A stretch of 34,126 nucleotides of DNA, from the NCBI GenBank assembly GCA_903863885.1, contig CAIPEB010000313.1:1-34126 (forward strand), in the 5' to 3' direction. The stretch comes from an uncultured Planctomycetaceae bacterium. GTDB taxonomy: Bacteria > Planctomycetota > Planctomycetia > Pirellulales > Pirellulaceae. This document shows positions 16,171 to 25,200 of this stretch, in pieces (positions within the stretch are counted from its first letter, which is position 1; each line of letters opens with the position of its first letter). The position numbers and the translations under genes were made by a program. The notes below the pieces were generated by a model that was not told the origin of the DNA, did not search any database, and saw only the letters and a list, made by a program, of their open reading frames with translations.

Positions 16171-16962
16171 TCAAAGCGGGTGCCATTGTCATCGGTCAGG
16201 GAGTGGACTTTTCGATTGGTGTAGGTTCGGTTGTGTGGGTGTCTGTCGCGGCGTCCGCATCGCCAAGATCCCCGGGCAGTATGGCGTGTGGGTGAAAGTC
16301 CTGTGCGAGTGTAGGAAAAACGGCAGTTGCGAAAGTGGAATGCTCGACCACAAATCGCCGCGTGTCGGCGCATTTAGCAACTCTTGCTATACGAAAATGG
16401 TTGACGACCGGCATTGTGTTTCCGGAGGACTACGCTGATAAATGAGTGCTCAGCGCAAAAGCGGCAAGAGATCAATGAAATGTGCGGAGGCTGGCGCAAG
16501 TAATGGGTAAATGTCGGTCGTGCATGTAGGGGTATTTCTTACATGAAACAGGTGGCACTCAAAAAGTGTGGCGGTGATGGCGGGAGTGCTCATGAAATGA
16601 TGGGTATCCCGGGCGTGTGGAGAGGCATGCTGGGCAGTCACAGTATGACACGCGAATAGTCCGCGGCAGCACAGTACTGGAGGTCTCGCCTTTTCCGACT
16701 GTGGCATGCGTGCGAGAGAACCGGCGGCGCTGCCAACCCTTTTAATTGTTGATTTGTTGGCGGCAAGTGAGCCGGCACGCGGATTCGGTGGCGAGACGCT
16801 TCTCAGCACATACATCGAAATCCCGGCGGAATTAGGCGTGTAGCGTTGCTTCGCCAGGGGAATTCGGCCGGCGGTTCTCGTGCCGCTGAACGATGGGTGC
16901 CGCGGTGAGGTGTGTGTCAGGTCGCATTCCGGCAGTCGCGTCTTCGGTCAGTGTTGGTCAAC

Positions 16963-16968
16963 TATAAT
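16963..16968 (+). promoter_or_regulatory. Candidate -10 box before the NusG-like gene
   Basis: TATAAT lies 11 bp before the ATG at 16980. No good -35 element is seen at 16-18 bp spacing. If used, transcription would start about 5 nt before the ATG and give a nearly leaderless mRNA that lacks the AGGA motif (16969-16972). The alternative is that AGGA serves as Shine-Dalgarno for a longer transcript and the box is chance. Confidence 0.3.
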
Positions 16969-16979
16969 AGGACTCAGGC

Positions 16980-17537
16980 ATGGCATCATCCCACAATTGC
17001 CCGGCGGTTTATCCGGGTGGACTTCTTGACGGATCACTGCATGACGAGTGCGATCGTCAGTGGTGGGCATACTACACGAAGGCCCGGCAGGAGAAATCGT
17101 CTGCGGAGGACCTGCGGGCCATGTCGATCCCGCGGTACCTCCCGCTGATCCATCGCTCGGTCTTGTACGGTCGAAGCAGAGTGCATCGGTGGATTCCTTT
17201 GTTCCCGGGATATGTTTTCGTCTTTGCGAGCGAGGACGAGCGTGTGCAATCGCTGACGACGAATCGCGTGACCACCACCCTTCGCGTGATGCAGCCCGAT
17301 CGACTGCGGCAGGACCTCCTGCAATTGCAGAGGCTGATCGAATCGGGCGAGCCGGTCACCGCAGAGGACCGTCTCGAAGAGGGCGATCGCGTGCGAGTCC
17401 GGAGCGGCGCACTGGCTGGTATTGAGGGGCTTGTGCTGCAGCGCCGCGGTCAACGTCGATTGCTGGTCAGCGTTGATTTTTTGCAAAAGGGTGCATCCAT
17501 AGCCATCGACCAGGACCTGCTGGAGGTGATCTCGTAG
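16980..17537 (+). CDS. NusG-like specialised transcription antiterminator (RfaH/UpxY type)
   Basis: This 185-residue protein has an NGN domain (about 27-115) with WWAYYTKARQEKSSAEDL, the typical PLFPGYVFVF strand (73-82) and a following helix region. After it comes a KOW domain (about 131-183; LEEGDRVRVRSGALAGIEGL). This is the layout of NusG paralogues such as RfaH, LoaP and UpxY, which bind RNA polymerase and let it read through long polysaccharide operons. Here it stands divergent from the 15-kb exopolysaccharide locus and starts a three-gene plus-strand unit; the FixJ-like gene follows after 30 bp. Its likely job is processive transcription of that locus, which is inference from context. 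The first 25 residues are extra relative to NusG. AGGA 7 nt upstream supports the ATG. It is unlikely to be the housekeeping NusG, which normally sits beside secE and ribosomal protein genes. Confidence 0.93.
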   Translation: MASSHNCPAVYPGGLLDGSLHDECDRQWWAYYTKARQEKSSAEDLRAMSIPRYLPLIHRSVLYGRSRVHRWIPLFPGYVFVFASEDERVQSLTTNRVTTTLRVMQPDRLRQDLLQLQRLIESGEPVTAEDRLEEGDRVRVRSGALAGIEGLVLQRRGQRRLLVSVDFLQKGASIAIDQDLLEVIS

Positions 17538-17567
17538 CATCGAAGACTCCCTAATTGAGGCTAACTC

Positions 17568-18287
17568 ATGGTACGGAAACAGACGCTGTTCGTGGTTGAC
17601 GGCGACGAGAAGCGCCGAGCGGAAATGGAAGAACTCGGTCGATCACTTTCTCTGCAGGTTGAAGGCTTCGACGGCGGCCAGAGTTTCCTGGCCGCGTATC
17701 GCTCCGGACACTGCGGTTGCCTGATTTCGGAGTTTCGGATTTGGGATATCAGCGGTCTCCAGATCCAACATCATCTGCAGGAGATCGGCGCATGGCTGCC
17801 GGTGATTTTTGTCTCCGCTTACGTGACAGTACCGCTCGCCCTGCGCGCGATCCGCAGCGGCGCGCTGGATGTGTTCGAGAAGCCGGCAGACGAAACGGAG
17901 CTGACTGAAGCGGTGCAACGAGCAGTTCGCCTCTGCAACCGGCGAGCGGAGCAGGCGGCAAGGCGTAGCCGGCTGTTGGCGTCGATAGAAAACCTGACCA
18001 AAGGGGAGGTTGAGGTGCTGGCGGCGCTTCAGACAGGATCCTCCCCGCACGAGATGGCCGCAACCTTGGCGGTCTCTCCGCGAACCGTTCAGTTACGGCG
18101 AAAACGCATATTGCAGAAGCTCGGCGCTCGGACGCTCGCCGAGTTGCTCGACATGTGCCATGAGATCGAAGGAGCCGGTGCCGGTTGCCTTTGGGGATGC
18201 GAGGAACGGCGATTCTCTCCTTGTGGGAAGTTGCATCGTGCGTCCGGGAGTGACGCCATGGAGCCGTCCGGCCGGCGCATGCAGTGA
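17568..18287 (+). CDS. FixJ/LuxR-type response regulator, second copy with Glu at the phospho-acceptor position
   Basis: This 239-residue protein has a receiver (about 5-120) with D11 and D13 in FVVDGDEKRR, Ser83 in VIFVSAY and Lys105 in FEKPADE. The residue that should be the phosphorylated Asp is Glu55 (GCLISEFRIWDISG; codon GAG). A LuxR-type HTH spans about 142-196 (LTKGEVEVLAALQTG, SPRTVQLRRKRILQKLGART). A Cys-containing tail without recognisable domain follows. It is clearly a paralogue of the regulator at 14626-15393, sharing GLQ.Q in the receiver and RTV.LRR.RI..KL in the HTH. GAGG about 8 nt upstream supports the start. It is 30 bp downstream of the NusG-like gene, so both are probably co-transcribed. 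The shared Asp-to-Glu change suggests phosphorylation-independent action on the exopolysaccharide locus (inference). Confidence 0.93.
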   Translation: MVRKQTLFVVDGDEKRRAEMEELGRSLSLQVEGFDGGQSFLAAYRSGHCGCLISEFRIWDISGLQIQHHLQEIGAWLPVIFVSAYVTVPLALRAIRSGALDVFEKPADETELTEAVQRAVRLCNRRAEQAARRSRLLASIENLTKGEVEVLAALQTGSSPHEMAATLAVSPRTVQLRRKRILQKLGARTLAELLDMCHEIEGAGAGCLWGCEERRFSPCGKLHRASGSDAMEPSGRRMQ

Positions 18288-18384
18288 TTAAGGGAAAAGA
18301 TGCAGCACGGGCGTGTCAGGATCCGGCCTCACGCGGCGAAATGATTAGACAGAGAGATTCGAGGTTCGAACGGGTGGTTACGCC

Positions 18385-19194
18385 ATGAAGAGTGTCAGAA
18401 TAATACTCGTTGCGTTCGTTGTGTCATGGGTGGCGGCAGTTTCCGTTGATGCGGCCGTCGTGGGTCCGTCGCCGATACTGGAACAGCTGAGGAACTGGCC
18501 GCCTTTCGACGGGGACCTTGCATCTGTTTCGTCCAGGGTCTCGCCGCGAAGCCAGATGTGCGCGGTTGGGAATCTGGCTCCGGGACTCACTTTGCAGCGG
18601 GCCAGCCTCATGGCTGCGCTCGAAGAGTGCCTCGGCCAACAGCTTTCGGCCGCCACGTCTCTTTATCCGCAGCGCGATCCGTCCGGCACTGAATCACTGG
18701 ATCCACCGCAGGGCTCATTCGGTCGCGCGGTGGAATGTCTTGGCGACAGCGGGCGGATCGGCCAGAGAGTGTTGTCAGCGGCAGTCTGGCTGGGCAGAGC
18801 GGATATCCGCCGCAGCGCGAAAGACGTGGTCTTTGTTCCGTTGCATCGGACGCTGCCCGCGCCGGCTGCGTTCGTTGCGTTCATGCTGCTTGCGGGCAGC
18901 ATCACGTCCGTACACTCCGGGCACGCGTTCTGGCGGAATTGGTGGCAAGGATGGGACGGCTCGAACGGCGGAGCAGTTGCTCGGGACGAGCCACGCCCTG
19001 CGTTGCCCGCTCGCGAAGACAGCGAGCATCAACTGCCGGCCGACATGCCTCGGTTGATGTGCAGCGAATTGCGCGACAACGCAATGCAGTTCGCGGCGCG
19101 ACGGACACGTACGGCACCTGGCCGAAGGGACGTTGTTTGCGCGGTGCCTGCTCGTTCTGCCGGATACGACCGATCGACGTCCGCCCTCAGGTGA
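18385..19194 (+). CDS. Unrecognised exported or membrane protein with internal hydrophobic segment
   Basis: The 269-residue product begins with a clear signal peptide (MKSVRIILVAFVVSWVAAVS, likely cleavage near VDAA). A moderately conserved-looking polar domain with two Cys (C59, C82) and another at C118 follows. At about 151-176 comes VPLHRTLPAPAAFVAFMLLAG, a Pro-Ala motif leading into a hydrophobic stretch. This recalls VPxPA/PEP-CTERM sorting tails, but about 95 more polar residues follow, so it is not a proper C-terminal signal as the frame stands. I do not recognise a family. It lies 97 bp after the FixJ-like gene on the same strand and may be the last gene of the NusG-like unit. A possible role as a surface protein of the exosortase system is speculation. 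The frame after residue 180 is Arg-rich and could be altered by a frameshift. Confidence 0.55.
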   Translation: MKSVRIILVAFVVSWVAAVSVDAAVVGPSPILEQLRNWPPFDGDLASVSSRVSPRSQMCAVGNLAPGLTLQRASLMAALEECLGQQLSAATSLYPQRDPSGTESLDPPQGSFGRAVECLGDSGRIGQRVLSAAVWLGRADIRRSAKDVVFVPLHRTLPAPAAFVAFMLLAGSITSVHSGHAFWRNWWQGWDGSNGGAVARDEPRPALPAREDSEHQLPADMPRLMCSELRDNAMQFAARRTRTAPGRRDVVCAVPARSAGYDRSTSALR

Positions 19195-19664
19195 AGTCCG
19201 GAACTCGCCAATCGGATCCTCGATATGCCGCGGAGCCGAGCCGCTCTGCGGCATGGCACGTAACTTGGATGTGCCGGACTGTGTGGTCGTCTCGGATCGG
19301 GGCGTCGTCGGACGGTGCATTTGGCTGCCTGTCTTCCAGTGCAGTGTCGCACAATCACATTCAAGCGTCGGGCACATTCAAGCGTCGGGGCAGACCGTCG
19401 TTCGCTGAACCGCTCGCTCGCTATTGACATTCCGAAATGCCGTGCCTTCGGCCACTCCCGCGAGGGACAATCCGGGTGACCGCCCGGGCCGGGACCGCCA
19501 AACCCGATCTGTGGAGCCTCGTCGTGCCGACATCTTTCCGGTTGTGCATGATGTCGGCAGCCTCTCTTTCGCAGTATTCTGTAGGCCGCAATCAGAAGAA
19601 GGACACGGGCTCTGCGTGCGAAAATCGCGGTGTTGCCGCGTGTGAGTTCCAGGAACCCAATATC
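19195..19664. other. Non-coding gap upstream of the GH43-like gene
   Basis: No gene is seen in these 470 bases. The GH43-like frame is open upstream to 19437, but the extension has no signal-peptide character and the ATG at 19665 has a better ribosome binding site. The gap holds a 17-bp tandem duplication (separate entry). No convincing promoter or terminator was found. Confidence 0.5.
19356..19389 (+). repeat. 17-bp perfect tandem duplication
   Basis: CACATTCAAGCGTCGGG occurs at 19356-19372 and again, directly adjoining, at 19373-19389. With two copies only it could be a slippage product or paired operator half-sites for a regulator of the downstream gene. Confidence 0.85.
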
Positions 19665-21623
19665 ATGAAGCGGCATCTCTTTGAAGCTCGCGTAACAAAC
19701 GCTTGTCGAGTCGTTTACACCGCCTCCAGACAACTCGTGGGTCGATACGGCAGCCGATTCGCCGACTGTGCTGCAATCAGAAAATTCCTGGCACGGCTGA
19801 CCTTCGCGGTATTCTGCATCGGAACCGGTTCGGTTGTCACAGCGCAGTTGGAGCATGGAACCGCCGTGCCGAACGCCGATCTGGCGCGAACCGCCGAGGT
19901 ATCCGTATCCGGCGAGTTGGACGGATTCTCCAAGTTCAATGCCATCGACGGGAATCCTGCGACGGAATGGGCCAGCCAGGGAGGACATCCTTGGATTGCA
20001 CTGAACTGGAAGGCTCCGCAGCAGATCGGGCGAATCGTCGTTCGCGGCCAGTCCAACGCCGAGAATCGAGCGCAGGGCGGCAAGGTCCGGTTCAACGATG
20101 GCAGCATCGTGCATATAGACGGCATCGCACCCGGCGGTGCCCCTTGCGAAACGCGATTTGCACCGAGAATGGTCACATCGCTCCGATTCGACATGTTCAG
20201 CGCGCTGGGCAGAAACCCCGGCCTTGCCGAAATCGAAGTCTACTCCGAATCGAGCGACTTGGTGCAACCCGCCGAGTCTTTTCCCGCACCGGGAACGCTC
20301 GTCTCCATCCCGGAAAACGATCCCCGTATTGAGACTGCCGACAATGTGCAAGCCGGGGACTGGTGCGCGGCTGCATGGTGCAGATTCGCCGGGACCAGCG
20401 TGAGAGTCGTCGGAAGCACGGGGCCGCGGAGCGGCATGGCGGACGTGTATATCGATGGCATCTGGCGAAAGACGGTGGACTGGTACAGCCAGAATCCGGC
20501 CGATGGCAAGGTCGTTTTTTCCGCCGAAGATCTGGCGGACGGCAAGCACATCGTGGGAATCATGACTCGCGGCGCCAAGAACGCCGCCTCGCAAGGCACA
20601 ACCATTCACTGGTCCCGCATTGAATACGTTGCCGGCAAGTATCCCGAACGTTTTGTGCCGGCGGCGCGTGAACGGTTCGATCCAAATGTCCCTCTTTGGC
20701 TTGACACGAGCGGCGAGCCGATCCAATGCCACATGGGCGGCATCATGTTCTTTGACGGGCGCTACTATATGCTGGGCAGCGACTGGCGGAGTTCCAAAAT
20801 CCCCGGCTTTTTCGCTGACTGGTGCAAGAACCGCGGCATGGTCGTCTACTCGTCGCGCGACCTGATGAATTGGACTTTCCACGGCGGTTTCTGCGGCGAA
20901 TCGAATGATCCAGAGAGTCCGCTGTACGACTACACGATCGCCGCCGGCCGAGGCAAACTCATGCGGGCCGCTGGCACGGGAAAGTTCATCGCCCTCTTTC
21001 AAATGGTCGACAACAGCTTCCGTGAGGTGAACTCGACGGGTATCGCCGTGGCCGACAAGCCGGAAGGCCCTTACCGATGGCACGGCTTCCTGCAGATGGA
21101 CGGCAAGCCCGTCCAGGGCGCCGACACCGCCGTCTTTACTGACGACGATGGCAAACAGTACTTCATTACGGGTAAACATGCAGACGATTGGAATGTGGCC
21201 GATTGCCTGTACGAACTGTCGCCGGATGGTCTGAACGTGGTGAGAGCAAAAGTTCTCGGCACGGGCGGCGAAGCTCCCGCGATCTTCAAGCATGACGGCA
21301 TCTACTACCTGCTGCACTCCGAATTGACGGGCTTGAACGTCAATGAGAACTTCTACCACACGGCCACCGACATCTGGGGACCATGGAAAGCGATGGGGAA
21401 GATCGCCCAAGGCGATCATGCGAAGAACACGTTCTTGACCCAGACCACGGACGTCGTGGCGGTCGCCGGAAAACCCGGGGCCTTCATCTGGATCGGCGAC
21501 AGCCTCCGCAACAATGCACTTCCCACGAGCCGCACGGTCTGGCTGCCCGTGACGATTAAGGGCAAAGGGGAAATGGAGCTTCGCTGGCGGGATTCCTGGG
21601 ATCTGTCAGCGTTCGGGAACTGA
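19665..21623 (+). CDS. Secreted GH43-like glycosidase with F5/8-type and jelly-roll domains
   Basis: From the ATG at 19665 (AGGA 9 nt upstream) the product has 652 residues. A long n-region and hydrophobic stretch (about 41-60, FLARLTFAVFCIGTGSVVTA) look like a signal peptide. An F5/8 type C (discoidin) domain at about 68-195 contains FNAIDGNPATEWAS and WIALNWKAPQQIGRIVVRG. A beta-sandwich at about 211-323 with YIDGIWRKTVDWYS follows. A five-bladed-propeller domain at about 340-652 begins LWLDTSGEPIQCHMGGI, FDGRYYMLGS, then YSSRDLMNW, ADTAVFTDDDGKQYF, GGEAPAIFKHDGIYYLLHS. This matches GH43, nearest subfamily 24 (exo-beta-1,3-galactanases), from recalled motifs. It probably trims galactan-like side structures outside the cytoplasm. 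The catalytic assignment needs a structural alignment. The upstream in-frame extension to 19437 is rejected. Confidence 0.87.
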   Translation: MKRHLFEARVTNACRVVYTASRQLVGRYGSRFADCAAIRKFLARLTFAVFCIGTGSVVTAQLEHGTAVPNADLARTAEVSVSGELDGFSKFNAIDGNPATEWASQGGHPWIALNWKAPQQIGRIVVRGQSNAENRAQGGKVRFNDGSIVHIDGIAPGGAPCETRFAPRMVTSLRFDMFSALGRNPGLAEIEVYSESSDLVQPAESFPAPGTLVSIPENDPRIETADNVQAGDWCAAAWCRFAGTSVRVVGSTGPRSGMADVYIDGIWRKTVDWYSQNPADGKVVFSAEDLADGKHIVGIMTRGAKNAASQGTTIHWSRIEYVAGKYPERFVPAARERFDPNVPLWLDTSGEPIQCHMGGIMFFDGRYYMLGSDWRSSKIPGFFADWCKNRGMVVYSSRDLMNWTFHGGFCGESNDPESPLYDYTIAAGRGKLMRAAGTGKFIALFQMVDNSFREVNSTGIAVADKPEGPYRWHGFLQMDGKPVQGADTAVFTDDDGKQYFITGKHADDWNVADCLYELSPDGLNVVRAKVLGTGGEAPAIFKHDGIYYLLHSELTGLNVNENFYHTATDIWGPWKAMGKIAQGDHAKNTFLTQTTDVVAVAGKPGAFIWIGDSLRNNALPTSRTVWLPVTIKGKGEMELRWRDSWDLSAFGN

Positions 21624-22263
21624 CCGGCGATCCGCGTTCTGGACGCTGATTCTGGCGGCAGCTGGATCGTTCAACAGACGAACCGGAAGTGTATGTCACC
21701 GGCGAAATGGTCTGGCTCGATTGGCTGCCGTCATTGCCCTCGTCACGCTCGACCTTTCGCGGTTCCTGGCACGTGGCGTGGGCTACCGTTTGCAGTGGAG
21801 AGAGCAGGCAGGTTAACAACGGTGGATTGACGTTTCGTTGACCCGGAATGGATGAGGATTCATTCGGATTTCCTGCTGAACTTGGTCAGCCGCGTGTTGC
21901 TGTTCTTGCAGATGCCTTCCGACCCCTTCACCATTCCACAGGAGGTGGTCGATGACGGCATGGTTATCCGCATGTCGATCTTCACGGTGCTATCCCCTTG
22001 CGTTGAGATCTTGAGGGAGTTGACGGGGTTTGGTTTTGCGTGAATGCGATGACCCTCACCGCTTATTTCGGGCCATCACATCAGTCACTGATGTCATTCG
22101 GAGCGAATAGGCAGTCGCATTCCCCTGAAAATGATGGAGCGACTTGATTCCAGCGCGAAGGGAAGGTTCAATACAGGGGTTCGATTATGGGCATAATACC
22201 CAGGAGAGTCGCGCACTTAGTAAACGCGAATTGACAGTGCACTACCATCGCGGAACTTCAGCG
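21624..22263. other. Non-coding gap between GH43-like gene and hybrid kinase
   Basis: There is no recognisable gene in these 640 bases. A 63-codon frame (21852-22043) has no supporting features. A perfect AGGAGG at 21940-21945 stands 6 nt before an ATG at 21952 that opens only a 20-codon frame ending before 22015; it may be chance or a leader peptide. The kinase frame continues upstream of its ATG to a TTG at 22144 without domain content. Confidence 0.45.
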
Positions 22264-25200
22264 ATGCACATATCCCATCCAGCCGACACCGATGCGGCCC
22301 CGGCACGACTGGCCGGCGAGCGGCGTCCGGGAGCGTTCATGGAGCAGTCCCTCGTCGGTTTCGCAGAACTCGATCTCAGCGGCCGTCACCTGCACGTGAA
22401 CGAACTTCTGTGCGAGATGACGGGGTACTCGGCTGAAGAGCTTCGCGGGATGCCTTTCTGGGACTTGACCGATCCCCGAGATGCACCGACCGATCAGGCG
22501 GCATGGGATACGGCGTTGCGTCTCGGCAAATCGTCGGTGTCGGAAAGGCGTTTCCGCCGTAAGGACGGCACAACGGGCTGGGCCCGTGTGTCGCTCGTGG
22601 CGGTACGCGACGCGACTGACGCTCCGCAGGGGGGCGTCGTCTTCGTGCTGGACATCACACAGCACAGGCAAGCGGACCAGATGTTGCGGGACAGCGAGTG
22701 GAAGTACCGCGTCGTCGCCGATAACACGTACGATTGGGAGTTCTGGCTCGATCCACACGGCAAGTTCGTTTACTGTTCGCCTTCCTGCGAGCGGATTACG
22801 GGGCATGCCCCCGATGCGTTCATCGCCGACATGTCGTTGATGACGGCAATCGTCCATCCGGAGGATCGTGCCCGATATATGGAGCACGCCTGCCACGCAG
22901 TCTCGGACGGCATGGCGGGCGAATTCTGCTTCCGCATCGTTCGGCCCGATGGCGGGCAACGCTGGATCGAACACGTCTGCCAACCCGTTCGCGACGGCGG
23001 CGGAGTCTTCGCGGGACGCCGCGGTTCCAACCGCGACATTACCGACCGCAAGGGACGAGAAGCACAGCTGGAGCAAACTCGAAATCAGCTGGATGACACG
23101 CAGCAGATTGCGCATCTGGGGAGTTGGGAGTACGTCGCAGCGACCCACGAAACCGTCTCGACGGATGAGCAGAAACGCATTTTCGGACTGACCCCGAACC
23201 AACCTTCCCCCTCCTACGAAGAAATACTCAACCGGTACATCCACCCGGAGGACGCGGCGGAATTGGACCTGTGTTTCCGCAACGCGTTTCGGAGCCGCAC
23301 GACCTTTGAAGCCGAAAGCCGGATCGTCCGCCCCGACGGCAGTGTGCGGTACATCTACAACAAGGCAGAGCCGTATTTTGATGAGTCGGGGAATCTGGTG
23401 CGGTATGTGGGCGTTACGCTCGACATCACCGACCGCAAGAAGGCCGAACTGGAACTGCTGCGCTCGAATGAGCGACTGGAACTGGCCAAGCAGGCCGCCG
23501 AGCAGGGAATCTGGGACTGGAATATGGTATCGGGCGGACTCGACTGGTCGCCCGAGATCTTCACACTGTTTGGTTTGAGACCGGAAGTCCACCGGCCGTC
23601 GTTTGCGGCCTGGGAGGCGGCGCTGCATCCGCATGATCGTGTCTCCGCGCGCTTCTGTATTGAAGAGGCCGTCCGAGATCACACCCTGCTCGACAGCGAA
23701 CATCGGGTCGTGCATGCGGACGGCCAGGTGCGTTGGATCCGCGTGATCGGCCGGGCGGCTTATGACGATGTCGGCCGCCCCCTCCGGATGACCGGCATCT
23801 GCGTGGACGTCACCGAGCGCCATGCGTTGCAGGAGAAGATCAGGCAGTGGACTGCCGAACTGGAAAACACTGTGGCGATTCGCACGGCAGAGTTGACCAA
23901 CGCGCAGACTCGCACTTCTCAGGCACTGGAGAGGATGACGGCTTCGGAACTGCGATTCCGCACCATCTTCGAGCAGGCTCCCCTGGGCATAGCGATGATC
24001 GACTCGCGGACGGGGCAGATACAGGAGCTGAACGAACGCTTTGCGGAAATCACCGGGCGGACCCGCGACGAGATGGTTTCGATCGATTGGATGAGCATCA
24101 CGCATCCGGACGATGCGCAGGCGGATCTGCAGAATATGGCGAGACTGGACTCCGGACAAATTTCCGGATTCCAGATGGATAAGCGATACCTCCGCCCCGA
24201 CGGTTCGTCGATCTGGATCAGCATGACGATTGCGCCTGTGGCCGTGGAAGCCGGCGAGAGTCCCCGCCACCTGTGCATGATCGAGGACATCACCGATCGC
24301 AAGGAGGCGGAGGACCGGATCCGCAGTATCACGGACGCAGCGCAGGACGCAATCATCATGATGGGGCCTCGCGGCACCGTCACGTACTGGAATCCCGCCG
24401 CCGAGTCCATACTCGGTTACTCTGCCGAGGAAGCGATTGGAATGAGTCTGCATGAGCAGCTTGCTCCGGAGCGATATCGGGCCGCCTTTCACGCGGCCTT
24501 CTCCGAGTTCTCGCGCACCGGGCGAGGCAATCTCGTCGGAAAGCGGGTCGAATTATTTGCGCGACGAAAAGACGGCCAGGAAATACCCGTCTCGATATCG
24601 TTGACGGCCGTGATGCTGCAAGGGAACTGGCATTCCGTCGGCATCCTCCACGACATCACCGAGCGTCTCGAGATGGAAGAGCAGATCCGCCGGTGGAACG
24701 TCGAACTGGAGCGCAGAGTGGCCGACCGCACCGTCGAGCTGGCTGTTGCCAATGCGGCCAAGAGCGAGTTCCTGGCCAACATGAGCCATGAAATCCGAAC
24801 TCCCATGAACGGCGTGATCGGCATGACACGACTGCTGCTGGACACTTTATTGACGTCAGAGCAGCGGCGCTATGCCGAAACGATTCGCGCCAGCGGCGAA
24901 TCGATGCTGACGCTGATCAACGACATTCTTGACCTGTCCAGAATCGAGGCGGGGAAACTCCAGTTGGAGATGATGGCGTTCGATTTGCATGCTCTGCTCG
25001 ACGATTGCGCCGCTCCGCTGGTTCTGCGAGCCCGGGAGAAAGGTCTGGATTTCACCTGGGGAGCCGCGCCGGGAATTCCCCGTCGGGTTACCGGGGATCC
25101 TGGGCGCCTGCGTCAGGTTCTGAACAACCTGGTCGGCAATGCCGTCAAATTCACCGACAAAGGCCGTGTTACCGTACTGGCCAGCCTGCTGAAGGAGACT

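Larger units (their letters stand above)
15394..16979. other. Long non-coding region between divergent regulator genes
   Basis: No frame here encodes anything resembling a protein; the longest ones (for example 15398-15793 and 16450-16815, minus strand) are Cys/Arg/Ser-rich and lack domains. Several parts are visibly AT-richer than the flanking genes (about 15600-15720 and 16440-16560). The region contains repeat copy B (16029-16170) and a TATAAT box just before the NusG-like gene. It must hold the promoters of the minus-strand exopolysaccharide locus and of the plus-strand regulator operon, and possibly long leaders for both. The TATATT-like stretch near 15640-15645 on the minus strand is a weak candidate promoter for the FixJ-like gene. 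Confidence 0.6.

Noticed and set aside
16270-16340. GGGTGAAAGTCC motif resembling part of a group II intron or riboswitch
   Set aside because: No reverse transcriptase gene, no domain V-like hairpin and no matching second half were found nearby.
16450-16815. 121-codon minus-strand frame in the non-coding region
   Set aside because: Composition is Cys/His/Thr-rich with no domain or ribosome binding site.
18355-18380. GAGGTTCGAACG, similar to a tRNA T-loop
   Set aside because: No flanking acceptor, D or anticodon stems could be built around it.
19029-21419. A 796-codon open frame on the minus strand
   Set aside because: It is antisense to the well-supported GH43-like gene, shows no domain and is His/Arg-rich; long antisense frames are common in GC-rich coding DNA.
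22144-22263. TTG start of the hybrid kinase frame
   Set aside because: Forty residues without domain content precede the ATG at 22264, close to the first PAS domain.
22258-24492. A 744-codon open frame on the minus strand
   Set aside because: It lies opposite the repeated PAS domains of the hybrid kinase and has no recognisable motif; a codon-bias shadow.
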